Shown here in pieces: positions 36,599 through 48,322 of a stretch of DNA of 64,000 bases. Origin of the DNA: Strigops habroptila (Eukaryota > Chordata > Aves > Psittaciformes > Psittacidae); contig NC_044282.2 of NCBI RefSeq assembly GCF_004027225.2, forward strand, positions 60,381,225 through 60,445,224, written 5' to 3'. Position 1 is the first letter of the stretch. Every line of letters starts with the position of its first letter. The position numbers and the translations under genes were made by a program. The notes under the pieces were generated by a model. It ran no database searches. It was given only the letters and a program-made list of their open reading frames with translations, and had not been told where the DNA came from.

Positions 36599-37638
36599 TT
36601 CGTTTCAGTGCCCCAGTGCCATCCGTGCAGCGGTGTGTTAAGAGGGCAGGTACCCTGAAGCCTCGGTGCCGGGGCTGTGTGGCAGCCAGGAGGGCTCAAC
36701 AGAATTGTGTGTATGTAGGCACGGGTCTTTTGATTTCACGCAGGGTTAGCATTGGAGCTGTGTGTACAGGGAACGTCAGAGGTCAGCTGAGTTCTGGGTT
36801 GGGAAAAGTGAGTGTGGGATGTAAGGGATTTTAGGCAGGTGCTTCAAAAAAGGCAAGTGAATGCACGGAACTCACTGGGGAGATCTCAGGATAAGGCCAT
36901 GTGCTTGTCTTATACCTTTTGTGTAAGGGTGTTGCTGAGTGAATCATTTTTGAAGGCATTGTTACATGCAGCCTGATAATTTTGCTTAACTTTTTCCTGG
37001 TATTGGAATCAGAGCTTCACTCGTACCTCTGAAGTTATGGAGGACTTGGGCTCCCCATATCTACAAGAACTGATTAAAATATTGGTTAAATATCCTGACC
37101 AATAACTGTTTCTCAGGTAAAGCTCTTAGTTCAGGAAACAGAACTCTCATGGCTGGCCCAAGTGCGAGCTAAAAACTTGCTGCCTTCTCTTCCAAGTTGA
37201 AAATGCATTCCTGTAAAGCAGCCTTTTCTAGTAAATGTGAAGCTGTATATGAGCAGAAAGACTAATCTTTTCAACTGTAAATTTTTATGTGACAGGACTA
37301 ATATCCTTCTGTCTAATTATTGTTAATGTCCTTAGGTGGTTTTGGTAAGCTTACTGGTGTCAGAACACACTTAATGGGAAGGCACAGGGTCTGATGAATT
37401 TGATTCCTTGGCTGCAGGATAGATGGACTTAAGTATAATGACTGATTAGAAAACAAGGTTTCCGGTGGAAAATACAAGTGTAAATTTAGGAAAACAAAGC
37501 TGTGTTTACATACGTAATTGTCTGGGTTTTTTTAGATGTAAACTTTGTTGGTACCATTTTCTTCCAGGGTTTTGTTTTTGGTTTTCTTTCCCCCCCAGCA
37601 TTTGTTAATTATTTTAATTGGTCACTGCACATATCAGT

Positions 37639-37815
37639 AATCACAGAATGGTTTGGGTTGGAAGGGACCTTAAAGCTCATCCAGTTCCAACCCCTTGCCA
37701 TGGGCAGGGACACCTTCCACTAGAGCAGGTTGCTCCAAGCCCCATCCCACCTGGCCTTGAACACTGCCAGGGATGGGGCAGCCACAGCTTCTCTGGGCAC
37801 CCTCTGCCAGTGTGT
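37639..37815 (-). mobile_element. CR1 LINE 3' fragment, inverted relative to 36451 copy
   Basis: It begins AATCACAGAATGGTTTGGGTTGGAAGGGACC, the complement of the CR1 end. It continues past the CCCTGGCAGTG region into GGGGCAGCCACAGCTTCTCTGGGCACCC, typical of the next CR1 segment, so it is slightly longer than the + copy upstream. The 60-73-codon frames crossing it are CR1 sequence. Confidence 0.97.
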
Positions 37816-38159
37816 TAATACAGCTTCTGTATGTAGTGAACTCTAAAATCAAATGCCTTAAAAAAACAGATTTATTTGCTGAGAGCCATCTTTGCAGAGT
37901 AGTCTGCCTTTGTTCATCACCTTCAGCTGCAGTTATAATTGTGAAGGCATGTTGCAGGTGTGCAGTTTTATTTGCAGTTCTGGATCATGCTTTGATGATC
38001 TCATTCATCCTAAAAAAAAAAAGTTGGGGGTGAGGGATGTGGTTAATTGGTTTTACTATAGCTGTGAAAGCACGTGCATTCCAGGGGCTTAAAGTTACTT
38101 TTCAGCAGTACCTGGGGACAGAACAAGAAGTAGTAAATGCATATTGGAAGCACAAGAAA

Positions 38160-38236
38160 TTCCTGGACAACCTGCTTAAGCAGGGGGTTGAAGTAGATGA
38201 TCCTGAGAGCTCCTTCCAACTTTTGTGATTTTGTGA
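38160..38236 (+). mobile_element. Short diverged CR1 tail
   Basis: It contains GACAACCTGCTTAAGCAGGGGGTTGAAGTAGATGATCCTGAGAGCTCCTTCCAACTTTTGTGATTTTGTG. This is the CR1 3' UTR with a degenerate terminal repeat, and it is older than the two CR1 copies upstream. Confidence 0.75.
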
Positions 38237-40259
38237 GCTAAACTGAGAAAGGACAAACTCAATCATTCTGTGCTTATGTAGTCTGAATTTAAAAAACATA
38301 TCAATTGCAGAAATGGCCAAAGAGGTAGCTTTTATTTTTCACTTTTAATTCTTTTTAACTTTTAATAAATTTTAATTAACTATCTTATTGGTGCTTCTCT
38401 GGGAAAAAAAAAAGAGCATACATTATTGATGGGCTTCATATCTTTGATTAAAAATAAAATCCCTTCTGTGGGCAGGATATTTTTTTTTTCTGTTCATTAG
38501 AGAAATTTAACTTCTTCACTAACCAAGTGTGGGCACACAGCCGGGGTTTGGATGGGAACTTTCAGAAATAATTAACACGTGCCCCAGGCACAGAATTAGT
38601 CTTGGTAAAAGGGCTTAGTAATTGACCTTTTTCAAATCATAGGGTATCTGAGTGAAGTATCTAAAGAAATTACGCTTTTCTCCACTGGATGGTGCTGCTT
38701 GCCCAGAGTTGCATTACTATCTCTAGAATCATTCTATGAGCAGCCCTGATGATTGATGCTAACTTCTGAGCTGAATTTTTTAGCTGGAAGACAGTGTGTT
38801 TCCTTTCTCACTCTTAAGACATCAGTGGACAAACATTTCTGATAAATTGTTGACTAAACAGTCTTTTTTGTTGGTTTGTTTAGAGAGGGGAGATGATTCT
38901 ATGGTTGCTGTATGTGGCATAAAGTTGTTCCTGGCTTTCTTAAATATTCTCTAAAGATGTAAGCAACTTTCTTTATTTTCCTGCCTCTAGCTTGTCATAT
39001 TTGAAAATAAGAGCATGTTAACCTGGCAGAAATGTGAGGGTTAATCCCATAGCGGTAGTGAAGAGATTGAAATACTTGGATTGCAAGTACTGGTGTCTTA
39101 AAATTCCAAGCTTGAGACATCTCTATTAGGTGCCTTTGTGTTTTGTTACCATCGCCCTCCTGGTAATAAAACATCTTCATCAGAGAGATATTCAGAAAAC
39201 AGAATAGAAATTAACTTTTAAAGTGGATTAGTTGAACTACATCAAACAACTCAATTTGGAAGTTCATTTAAATTCACACTCAGTTGACATGGATTACCTC
39301 TGCTGCACAGACAAATCCTGCGATAACATGCAGTGGCTTTACAGCTGTAAGAACTGTGTTGAATTGAATTCCTTGGTATTTGCAAAGTCACCACCTGGGG
39401 AACTAGTTGCAGAGAGCATGACAGAATATGGGCATACTTAAAATGTTATAATTAGATTTAAAAAGAGGCATTGAACCATTTTTGGTGACTGAGGGAAAGT
39501 TGATGTTAATCGAGAGATTTTAAAGGGACAGATTAAGACATATGATTGAAAAGGAGGGGCTGCTGCTCAGCTGGGCAGCACGATCTCTATTAAATTGCTT
39601 ATTTTTATTGTGTCTCTTTTTATGCTGTTTGTCTCGCGGTCAGCTACAGACAAAGCAACAGCCAAGGTGTTCCCTGTCTTTTTAGTACTCAACTTTTGCT
39701 TCCAGCTTGATACCATTTTAATTCACACCCCCCCCCAGTAAACCACTGGAAACCTGGGTTCTTAGAGATTGTTTGCATCTTGTGTCAGGGAAGATGACAA
39801 AGCATGTTAATTGTCCCAGATTCCTAGCTTGATGTTTCCAACACCACAGTAGATCAGTGAAGTGAGCTGCCTCGCTAAGGGAGTGAGTTTCACAGTTTCT
39901 GTTCTCAGTCGTGCACCAGGGAACCCTAATTTGCCTGGGCGTTGAAAATCACAGTCCACAGTGGCGCTTCACCAGCTGTTGTTAGCAGCACAGGTAGGGC
40001 TTGTAGTAGATGTTTCTCTGAAGGCTGCCAGTTGGAAACAAATTGTTGTTTTCCTGCAGGGAAGTGAACGAAGTGAAGGCTGTGTCAATTCCTTTCACAG
40101 CACTCAGTCATTTAACCTGCTGTAAAATCTCTTTTTATGGACTGTTGGGGTTTTATGAAATGTTTATCAAACTATTACTTTTTATGGGGCTGCCACACAA
40201 CACCTAGTTTGAGCTTCAAAGCTTTGGAAATATGTTAAAAAAAGCCACCATCGTGTATT

Positions 40260-40855
40260 CTAACAGTATTGGTTCTTCTTTAAGAACGAAACAAAACTGG
40301 GCAAAAAATGAGTCAGATATGCCTGTAATAACATCCCTGTAATATTCTGTTCCTCTGGCCCAAATCCTAACTGTTGCATTTTAGGGAAAGATGACTTCCT
40401 GATTATGTTGAAATCACCTCGGTGGACTTGGCTTCTCACTGACTTTGTATGGCCTTGGGTTAATCGGTCATTTTTGATCCGCCGTTTCCCATCGTGTTTA
40501 ATGAAGTTTGTAATCTTCCTGTCTCCCATTCTTTGTTTGTCTTGTTTATTTAGGTTGTCTTCCTGCTTGTGTTTAGGTGCACAGTTAAAGTGGCTGGTTA
40601 ACTGGGCTAGCTTTTCTTCCTTGATTTCATTGAAGCTATTCCTGATGATAGAGGCAAGCGCACGCATGTGGGCCTGGGGGATGGTAGTTTCTTTAGTAGT
40701 CTGCTTAGGACAAAGAGTCATGGTTCTCGTTTGGATCTCTTAACACCTGTGATGATTTCCGGTGACTTTTCAGTTTCTGAATAAACCATTTTGTGGCAAA
40801 TCCAAAAGCTGAAATCCCACTGGTTTCTGGTCTGTAATTTAGTTTCTCTGGTCAC
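40260..40855 (-). pseudogene. Unidentified antisense reading frame(s), possible decayed gene copy
   Basis: On the minus strand, 40721-40260 is open for 153 codons. The product is basic and hydrophilic and looks protein-like (for example RALASIIRNSFNEIKEEKLA near its start, then many Lys/Arg/Gln). Directly upstream, in a second frame (40855-40718, about 45 codons), there is another protein-like run containing KMVYSETEKSPEIITGVKRS. It stops exactly where the first frame begins, as expected for one coding region broken by a frameshift. I do not recognise the protein. No poly-A tail, splice sites or promoter were found. Chance cannot be excluded. Confidence 0.25.
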
Positions 40856-41342
40856 TTAGTTTTGGTTTTTGATTTGGCTTTTGTTATGAAGGCAAATACT
40901 AAAACTTCTAGTTAAAAGGAAGACTGGCTAGTGGGTATTGTCGAGAGCAGGGAAAGCCAGCATCATACTCTCATCCCCTGTGGATTTCATGTTACAGCTA
41001 GATGTAGAGCAAAGTCAGAATAAATATGGAATTTAGGCCTGTACACCTAAATGGTAATCCTTAAAGCCTTCCCTGAATCGCAGCTCATCCTTAGGGATGG
41101 CAACTTCCATAACTATTTTGCTTTGGCATTCTTCACATTAATAATTAACATTTTCACAGGCCTTTTTTTTTTTTTTTTTTTTTTGCAATAGAGGTTTTGG
41201 TAAAACCCCCAAAAATTGTTTAGTCTGGCATAAGTTCTGGGTTATTTTTTTGCAATGAAGAGCTTTTCTGGGATTGATTGAATACTAGGAACACTGTGGG
41301 AATGTCAGTAGAGCCTGTTTGATTTTTTCCTTCCTGCTCTAG

Positions 41343-41452
41343 CCCGTAGAAGGCAGAAGTGGTCTGTGGATCCACGAAATAGCGCTTGGAGTAACGATGA
41401 ATCTAAATTTGGCCAGAAGATGCTGGAAAAGATGGGCTGGTCCAAAGGAAAG
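41343..41452 (+). CDS. PINX1: PINX1 coding exon 2 (start of G-patch)
   Basis: The acceptor CTCTAG|CCCGTAG joins the C from exon 1 to CC, giving Pro at residue 7. PRRRQKWSVDPRNSAWSNDE and KFGQKMLEKMGWSKGK follow, ending at the GTATGA donor in phase 0. The KFGQKMLEKMGWSKGKGLG segment, completed in exon 3, is the conserved opening of the G-patch. The human protein as I recall it has Arg at position 7. The C|CC split codon replaces it without changing length. Confidence 0.95.
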
Positions 41453-43767
41453 GTATGATCTAGAGGAGAATTGTCTGGCTGAAGGGTGGAAGACTGCCAG
41501 GGGATTCTTGATCTCAGTGTTTAAAGCAGCCATATTCTTTCTATTTGATTTATTCTCTGAACTGCACAAAAAGTTTGAGCAATGTTAAATATCTACAATT
41601 TGTAGTTCTACAAAGGTACTTTCTTGCTTGTTCCCGTCCTGCTTTCCGTTTTTTCTCACCTCTCTTTAACTTTGCTCCTAAGTGAGAGCAGGAGTTGACC
41701 CATTAAATTAGGTGATGACAAAAGGCTTTTAAGTTGCCTTTACACCCTCAGTTCTCTCCCTGGCTTTTGGTACTGTTCAGAGCAACTCCAGGACCTGCTC
41801 TAATCTTTCACCTGTTTTTAAAGATTACTTCTCATCTGTTCCTTGAATGACCGAAATGCAGCATTGTGAGGTGTATTCCTTCCCACCTCCAGCCTGTACC
41901 TGTGGGGTGAGGTTGACTGGTTTCTGGGGCTAAGATTAATCTCTAGGTCAGTGCAGACAGCTGCAGACTTCTCAGCTGCCCCTTAAGAGCAGTTTAACTT
42001 CCACAAAGGTGCCTCAGCAAAGCTGAGATTTGGGCCTGCACGTCAGTGTGTTTAATGCACGCAAAACCCTCACCATATTAATTCTTCTCCTAGATTTGCT
42101 CTCCCAGCCTTTTTAAAAAGGACTAAAATTAGGATCATTCTTAATTCCGTGAATACACTAAAACTTAGCAAAAAAATAAGCCTACTCATGGATTTCTCAG
42201 TGTAGCCTGCTGTTGCCTCAGTTGTCTTACATTTAGCACATATAAATCTGGCTTCTAACTACCTCTCATTTCATGAACAAGTGGTATCTAATTCAAAGGC
42301 TGCTGAAGTCAAGGAACTGTCATCAGTTTCACTAGGCTTTAGACCAGCCTGTTAAGAGTACGGATCTTGAGTACTCTTTTAATGTAAATTGCATGTATAG
42401 GTGTTTCATGTGTGTAAGATTAAAATAGATATGTAAACCAGAGTAGAAAAAAATGCTGTTAAATGTCCTAAGGACATTTAGGCTGAGAGCTTCTCTGACC
42501 ACAGGTAACACCTTTACTGTTATGAACACTGTGTCAGGGTGTGAGAGGAAGGCTTTATGTTTTCTTTTCTGTCTGTCCCCTCCCTATCTTCTTCACAACA
42601 ATTTTCCGACTTGAGCTACTGGATCTTCCTTTACAAGTTATAGCTGTACAAGAAGGATTTATGCCTCCATTCCAGTACAAACTCAGCCAAGTGGAACTTA
42701 AGCTTGATCAAATTAATGGGCAAAAGCCCGTCTGTGCAGTGAAATTAAGCTGCTTACACTAGTCCTGTTATTGTATTGGAAATGGGTCACAGCAGGATGC
42801 GCAACCAAGTATCCTGCTTGCTTCCATACTTTTTCATTAGCAGAAGTTTCAAGGTAAATTTTCCTTCCCACTGACCAAATAAGCTCTACTGGATTTGTAA
42901 CAGCAACAGCCTTCTTCAAATATTCCTCATTCCTCCAAATATTAGATATGCACAGGATCGATCCACAGGGCTTCTCTCCACTGCTCTACCGCGTACATGT
43001 TTATTATAGCCAGATACATAGCTGATAATTTGTTACTGGTGATAGATTAGGGAAAATGTGGGTAGTAGATACCAGGAATAAAGTTTTAACCAAATGCTCT
43101 GTCTTTTTTTCTTTTTTTTGTTGTTTGTTCCTTCCCCCTCCCCCCGCGATTGTACAGTTAAGAATGATAATACTGGGCCTAAAGATTGCTTCCCAGATTT
43201 GAGTGATGATGCTTTTTAGGATAGACAAATGCAACATTCATTTGCTCTGGTATCTTCATCAAATTATGAGTGCGAATGAGATGGAAGAAGTTTTTAATAT
43301 TCTGCTAGCTTCAGTCTGATCCTCTCCCCCATTTCCCTCCTATATAACTTTGTTCTGTATTGCACATTATATGTGGCATCTGTCTTACAGCCATTACACA
43401 GCTGCCTTCCCAATGACGGAGGTATTTTTCGTGAGAGGCAAGTTCTTTTTATGTAGTGTCTTGTTTTAAAATTGTAAACACTTTGGACTTGCCTAGGAAT
43501 GTCAGGTGGCTTCCTGATTAATCACCCAGCTACTTAATGTTGTTGCTATTTTAGTGTTTGTAATACTTTGCTGGAGGCTTAAGTAGTAAATTAAAAAAAC
43601 TTAATATCTCATGTGTGCTAATGCCTGTGAATGAATTCAGTTGCAGGCAAGTAAATAAATAGTAAGTTGAGATTTCTTTCGGTATTTCATTGCAAACTAC
43701 CGTACAGATCAAAAGCTTTAATTGCTGCTGTAAAATCCTTACATTTTTACCCTTAAATCCTCCTTAG
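41453..43767 (+). other. PINX1: PINX1 intron 2 (2,315 bp)
   Basis: It has a GTATGA donor and a CCTCCTTAG acceptor. Only short chance frames are present, and no recognised repeat or RNA. Confidence 0.85.
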
Positions 43768-43860
43768 GGTCTTGGGGCTCAAGAACAAGGAAATACAGAA
43801 CATATCAAGGTTCAAGTGAAAAATAACACGTTGGGGTTAGGAGCAACCATCAATTACGAG
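43768..43860 (+). CDS. PINX1: PINX1 coding exon 3 (end of G-patch)
   Basis: This is a 93-base, phase-0 exon encoding GLGAQEQGNTEHIKVQVKNN and then TLGLGATINYE. The invariant glycines of the G-patch (GLGAQEQG, LGLGA) are all present, so the domain should fold and engage its helicase partner. The donor is GTGAGC. Phase 0 at both ends means skipping it would keep the frame but destroy the G-patch. Confidence 0.96.
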
Positions 43861-44583
43861 GTGAGCACTAGACCCAGGTAAGGAAATGGCTCCCATTTCG
43901 GCTAAAGCACAATCTTTATAACGGGATGTTTGTGAAATCTGTTGTCACATGTGAAATCTGTCTGGTGGCTGCATGTACCTATGCCAATGCCTCTGCAGAA
44001 ACTCTTGACCTGGAGTTTAGTTTGGGTGTTTGAGGAGCAAGTACCTGCTTGGAAAGGTTACAGTGAATTCTGCAGGCCAGCTGTTCTGAGATTTTTTTGC
44101 TTCCTAGCAAATCATTGAAATACTTGCGTTTTCCTTATGTCTTCTGCCCTGCTTCATGCCTTCTGTCCCTCTTCTTGATACAGTTACCTTTGTGACTGGA
44201 GTTCGGGTACATAGGTAAAGCAGAACGTGGTCCTAAAAGTGCTTGTCTCATAATCAACATCTTAAGTAACTGTAACTTTCCTGGAAAAAAATCACAGTGC
44301 TATTTCCTGCCTACTTTTGAAAACATCTTGCGCCGATGTGGGACACACAGAGCCAACAGCAGCTCAGTATTAAGAACTTACAAACACAACCCTTACAATT
44401 TCTGCTCTTTGGAGTGGTTGTAATGAGCACCTGTGTTGCTTCTGAGGGTCCCTTCCACTGACCAGCATTGAGTATCTACAATTAAGTTACTTCTTAGAGT
44501 GCAAAGTCTTAATATCTGGTTTAGCAAATCTTTCATTAGTTCTGAAGACTTTTGCCTTGTATTCACGTGGGTGATATTTACAG
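43861..44583 (+). other. PINX1: PINX1 intron 3 (723 bp)
   Basis: A short intron with a GTGAGC donor and a GATATTTACAG acceptor. No recognised element lies inside. Confidence 0.85.
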
Positions 44584-44662
44584 GACAACTGGATTGCTCA
44601 TCAGGATGACTTCAACCAGCTTCTGGCTGAACTGAATGATTGCCATGGACAGGGTGAAACAG
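44584..44662 (+). CDS. PINX1: PINX1 coding exon 4
   Basis: A 79-base exon encoding DNWIAHQDDFNQLLAELNDC then HGQGET plus one base, with a GTAGGT donor. The DNWIAHQDDFNQLLAELN block directly follows the G-patch and is among the most conserved parts of the family. The exon ends in phase 1. Confidence 0.96.
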
Positions 44663-45939
44663 GTAGGTTCATGCTTTGCTCAATCAGATGCTGGAAGCTT
44701 AGCAGAGTTTCCATTCTCTGTCTTAAAGGCTAGCTGAGGCCCAATCCTTTGGGCTGCTGGTAGTCTTGCTGAGGTTGGCAACTCCCCCTTCTCCCTTGAA
44801 ATCAGTGGGAGCGGAATGACATGTTGTCATCCATTACCATGCTCAAGTTTGCCTGGATATGTACATCTCAGTGGATCAGTTTTGCTCTCAGTCAGACCTC
44901 TATTAAAGGCTTTTTGTTGAGAAAGGCAAACATCAAAATTTTGAACTTGTTTGTTTTATCCAGGGCCACAGCATGGCCCTTTTGCTGGGATGTTCTACTG
45001 CAGCATTTTCTTCTTTATACAGCAACCAGAGCCATTGAGAAGGCTCACAACGCCATTGCTCACCATGGCAATGTGTTTGCCTTCCTTTTACTAATGAACT
45101 GTCATACCTGGCTTCCATGCTCTGGTGGTTTCTTAAATACCTACTTTTCCTGTCCTCAGAGAGCTGCTGCTTAGCTTTTGACTCAGAGTTATGCATCTCT
45201 TTTGAGTGTGGTATAATGTGATTTTTGTAGCCCTGATGTAGAGCACACAAGTGGGGGAAACTACACAGATTTCCCAAAAGGGCTATTTATAAGTCTTTTC
45301 ATTTTGAGAAGCTTTGTTCAGTTAGACTTTGGTTTGTAAAAATTAAGCTATGCGAAACTGGTGCGAGCTTACAGAAAGAATTGTGCACATCAAATGGTTT
45401 ATTATCTCTCCTTTAGTTAGACTCAAGTTTAAACTCTGATCATATATGTAAACAACTGCGTGTGGAGTGTTGTTAAACGAAGGGCTTCTGTTTGGACAGA
45501 GCAGTCCATCTGCGTGCTACTAGTGGCGGAATTGCCAGCCTAGGGAATCTAGCAACTGTTGATTCATTCACTCTTAATGTTTGAGTGCAGAAGGTTTTCT
45601 AGGAGAGGGGAGATAGAAAAAAGAGGAGGAAAATCAGTTAGCAAGAAGGATCAAACTTGGTTTCTTATCCTAGAGAACTAGGATTAAAATTCTGAACCTG
45701 ATGGTTTTAAACCACTTTTTCAAATCACTGTGTAAATTATCCTTGTGCATTGGAGCCCTGATCATGGTCTTGAGGTCCACACAGTGCTAGGTCCTGTAGC
45801 TGAAGTCCTCAAGAGGTAGAATAGCAAAATATATCATAGGGAAATTCCAAAAGTTCCTTTCTATCTTTATAGCTAAATCCTACCCAAGTTCCAACTTGAG
45901 CCATGGGAAAATCAGTTAGGTGTAACTGGTGGGAAACCT

Positions 45940-46052
45940 GCAAACTGATGAGTGGAGAGCTGAAATGACTTGCCCAAGGACACAGTGAGTCAGCACGGAG
46001 GCAGGTTCATTGAGCAAGGCTGTCTTGTTCCTAAATCTGTGCAGTATTCCCT
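45940..46052 (-). mobile_element. MIR-type SINE remnant
   Basis: The + strand reads AACTGATGAGTGGAGAGCTGAAATGACTTGCCCAAGGACACAGTGAGTCAGC and then GGAGGCAGG. This is the complement of the MIR core (classically AGGTTAAGTGACTTGCCCAAGGTCACACAGCTAGTAAG...GGCAGAG). It is an ancient SINE, and borders are approximate. Confidence 0.7.
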
Positions 46053-46569
46053 GGGTCATCCCTACTGATGGAGAATGGCCCCTGACAACTGTATTTCTTC
46101 CTGGTTTACTTAGTTATTTTTTCTTCATCATTTTAGGAGCTGGGACAAGAGTTTTCCATCACTGAGGACAAATTTGGGTGCACATTGAAAATTCCCGGTC
46201 AGAGTCATGTTTAGTGATTTGCAGACTACAGGCATTGCTCTGAAAGTTGGTTTTTTGGCAATTGTTTAAGCTGGCAAAACTCATTCAGATAGGTCTGCCC
46301 GCAGCTGTGCTACAGGATCAAATGTTACATTATTGGCCATCATCCAGTTTCAAATTGCATTAAAAGTCAGCTGAAAAACTTCATTGTTCTTAAATAACTG
46401 GTCTAGTTGCCAAAGTTGGATTGCAATTAGAGATCGGGAAGGAAGGGCCCCATGGTGGTTAGTATGCCAACATTCAAATACCCTTGGTGTATAGTTTTAG
46501 CTTCCTTTTCTTTCTTCTTTTTTTCCTTGCTGATCACCTAGTGAGGAGTTTTGATTCCTGACTCTTTTG

Positions 46570-46660
46570 CTGAAATACTAAGTGGTGATGACTGTTGTCC
46601 CTTTCCCGTTCATAAAATGGGGCAACGTGCTGTTCGTGTCTGTAATGTGCTTTGGAATAT
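46570..46660 (+). mobile_element. Possible MIR-type SINE remnant
   Basis: It contains CCCTTTCCCGTTCATAAAATGGGGCAACGTGCTG and then TAATGTGCTTTGGAATATTC, similar to the MIR segment TCATCTGTAAAATGGGG and to the GTGCTTTGGAA-type 3' end of related SINEs. The match is short. Confidence 0.4.
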
Positions 46661-48229
46661 TCATCTGTATCAGATTTGCTACAGAAATGACACATGGCTT
46701 TATTGCTATGACTAAATTGCTTTAAAAAGCACGTTAATGTTCCTGCAGTGCTTGCTCAGGATTTACCAGTCACTAGAAGACACAGGGGTGTACCTACCTG
46801 TCCACTGCAAGTGCCAGCACGTTTCAGGAGTGAAATTCACCCTTGAAGGCACAAGGCGGTGCTGCTGTCCCTTTCGCTGCAAGAATAAAGAAGAGGAGGA
46901 AGCCCTGTGGAAATCCTTTGCTGTGTAGTGCTCCCTTTTGTACAAGTGAATCAGAGAGCAGGCTTAAAGTGCCTCATCTCTGGTCAGGGTATTTTAGTTG
47001 CGATGCTTACTTTCCCCATAGACCCCATTTATTGAGGATTTTCAAGTTGGCTGCAGACTCCTGTCTAAAACTGAGTTTGCTAGTCCTTTGTCTTCTTAGG
47101 GCTGGAAGAGTAGATCTCAAGAGTGCTTTCTGGTAATCTGGTCTCTCGCTGCAGGCTGTGGATTTCATTTTCCTTGTCACTACCTACCAAACAGTGAAGT
47201 GCTCTAATTCCAATGTCAGAAAAGCTCGGTCTGCAGAACTTTCAGGGGTGGGATCATATGAATAGGTGACTCACCTTGGCCTTCAAGGTATGGGTTGATC
47301 TTCCTACCCATCCCAGTTGTCACTGGAAGGGAAAAAACCATCTCACCAGAGTAGACTTTTTTAGAGTTACAGAGCGGAGAATCCTGTGGTGCCTATTTCT
47401 TTTCAGGACAGGACTAATAAAGTAGTTATTAACCAAAGAGCTTCTGAAAACTTCTTCTAAATTAACAGGCTCTGTGGATTCAAAGAATACATCTGTACCA
47501 GTAAAATAACCTGCCACAGCGCAGGAACTTGATCTCTCTACTCTTAAATAGTCAGATTAATCCTTTACATGTTTTTGACCTGCACAAGCTAACATTCTCC
47601 CAAACCACTTCTGAGTGAATTTGGGACTTAGCCAACCCAGAGACCATCCCAGTGGACAGTTCAGATGCAGTCCCTCTTCTGCAAGCTAGGAAAATTAAAT
47701 AATATGGATGTGACAGAAAAGCTCTGCCGCACTTTAATTTCCTTACACAGATGTATCAGACTGTGTCCAGATAGAGACACTTTTTATAGTGTTAGAAGTG
47801 AAAAGCCTGTGGTGGTGGTGTTTGGTTTTTTTTTTTACCCTTTTTCTTTCTATCCAGTCAGGTTCAGTCTTTTATTTTTGTAGTTTCTTACATCTTTCTC
47901 AGACTATGACACTGGAGGTATTTTGTAAACAAACAGCACAATAAACCCTGACTTACTATTCTTTTCTTACTTTAGAAATGGATTTGCCTTTGACCTGGAG
48001 TACCTGTATCTGCCTTTTCAAGTTACATTAGATTGGGAAGGGAAGGGGATGTGACAAAAAGAAAAAGTTGAGCAATAACATGTCTTGAACAAAACTTACC
48101 ATATTTCCTTCAGTAATACATTGTGATATGTTGAGACTTGGTTTTGAGAGAGAAAGTTGAAGATACTGATATTTGGTGGTTAGAATGTCTCTGATAGGAT
48201 TGTAACCTGTTTGGTTTTGGCTTTTTTAG

Positions 48230-48322
48230 AGTCCTCAGTGAATAATCAGAAGAAGACATTCAGTCTGGAAGAAAAATCCAAATCTTCCAAGAAGCGTGTC
48301 CATTATATGAAGTTTGCAAAAG
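48230..48322 (+). CDS. PINX1: PINX1 coding exon 5
   Basis: The exon completes the split Glu codon, then encodes SSVNNQKKTFSLEEKSKSSK and KRVHYMKFAK plus one base. The TFSLEEKSK...HYMKF stretch matches the family. The basic run KSKSSKKR is a plausible nucleolar localisation contributor (inference). It is 93 bases long, phase 1 to phase 1, with a GTGAGG donor. Confidence 0.95.

Larger units (their letters stand above)
36284..41342 (+). other. PINX1: PINX1 intron 1 (5,059 bp)
   Basis: It has a GTGAGT donor and a TTCCTGCTCTAG acceptor. It holds the downstream half of the CpG island, a G-quadruplex motif, three CR1 fragments (36451, 37639, 38160), an antisense 153-codon reading frame (40260-40721) and a T22 run at 41163-41184 that precedes the acceptor by about 160 bases. 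The rest of the intron shows nothing I recognise. Confidence 0.85.
44663..48229 (+). other. PINX1: PINX1 intron 4 (3,567 bp)
   Basis: It contains a MIR-type remnant in reverse orientation (45940-46052) and a possible second one at 46570-46660. Frames of up to 117 codons on both strands (44821-45277) overlap each other and are unrecognised. The acceptor is preceded by TTTTTTAG. Confidence 0.8.

Noticed and set aside
36157..36699. 180-codon minus-strand ORF over the PINX1 promoter and intron 1
   Set aside because: It is created by CpG-island GC richness and runs into the CR1 copy at 36451. The product is Pro/Arg/Ala low complexity, so it is not a gene.
41163..41184. T22 run as a retrocopy tail
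   Set aside because: No processed gene body is recognisable beside it. It lies about 160 bases before the exon 2 acceptor and is simply a T-rich intronic tract.
43195..43275. Possible C/D-box snoRNA in PINX1 intron 2 (GTGATGA)
   Set aside because: There is no D box or terminal stem at suitable distance, and GTGATGA words are common.
44821..45277. Overlapping 117- and 114-codon frames on opposite strands in intron 4
   Set aside because: There is no recognised domain and no splice or promoter context, and the mutual overlap indicates chance.
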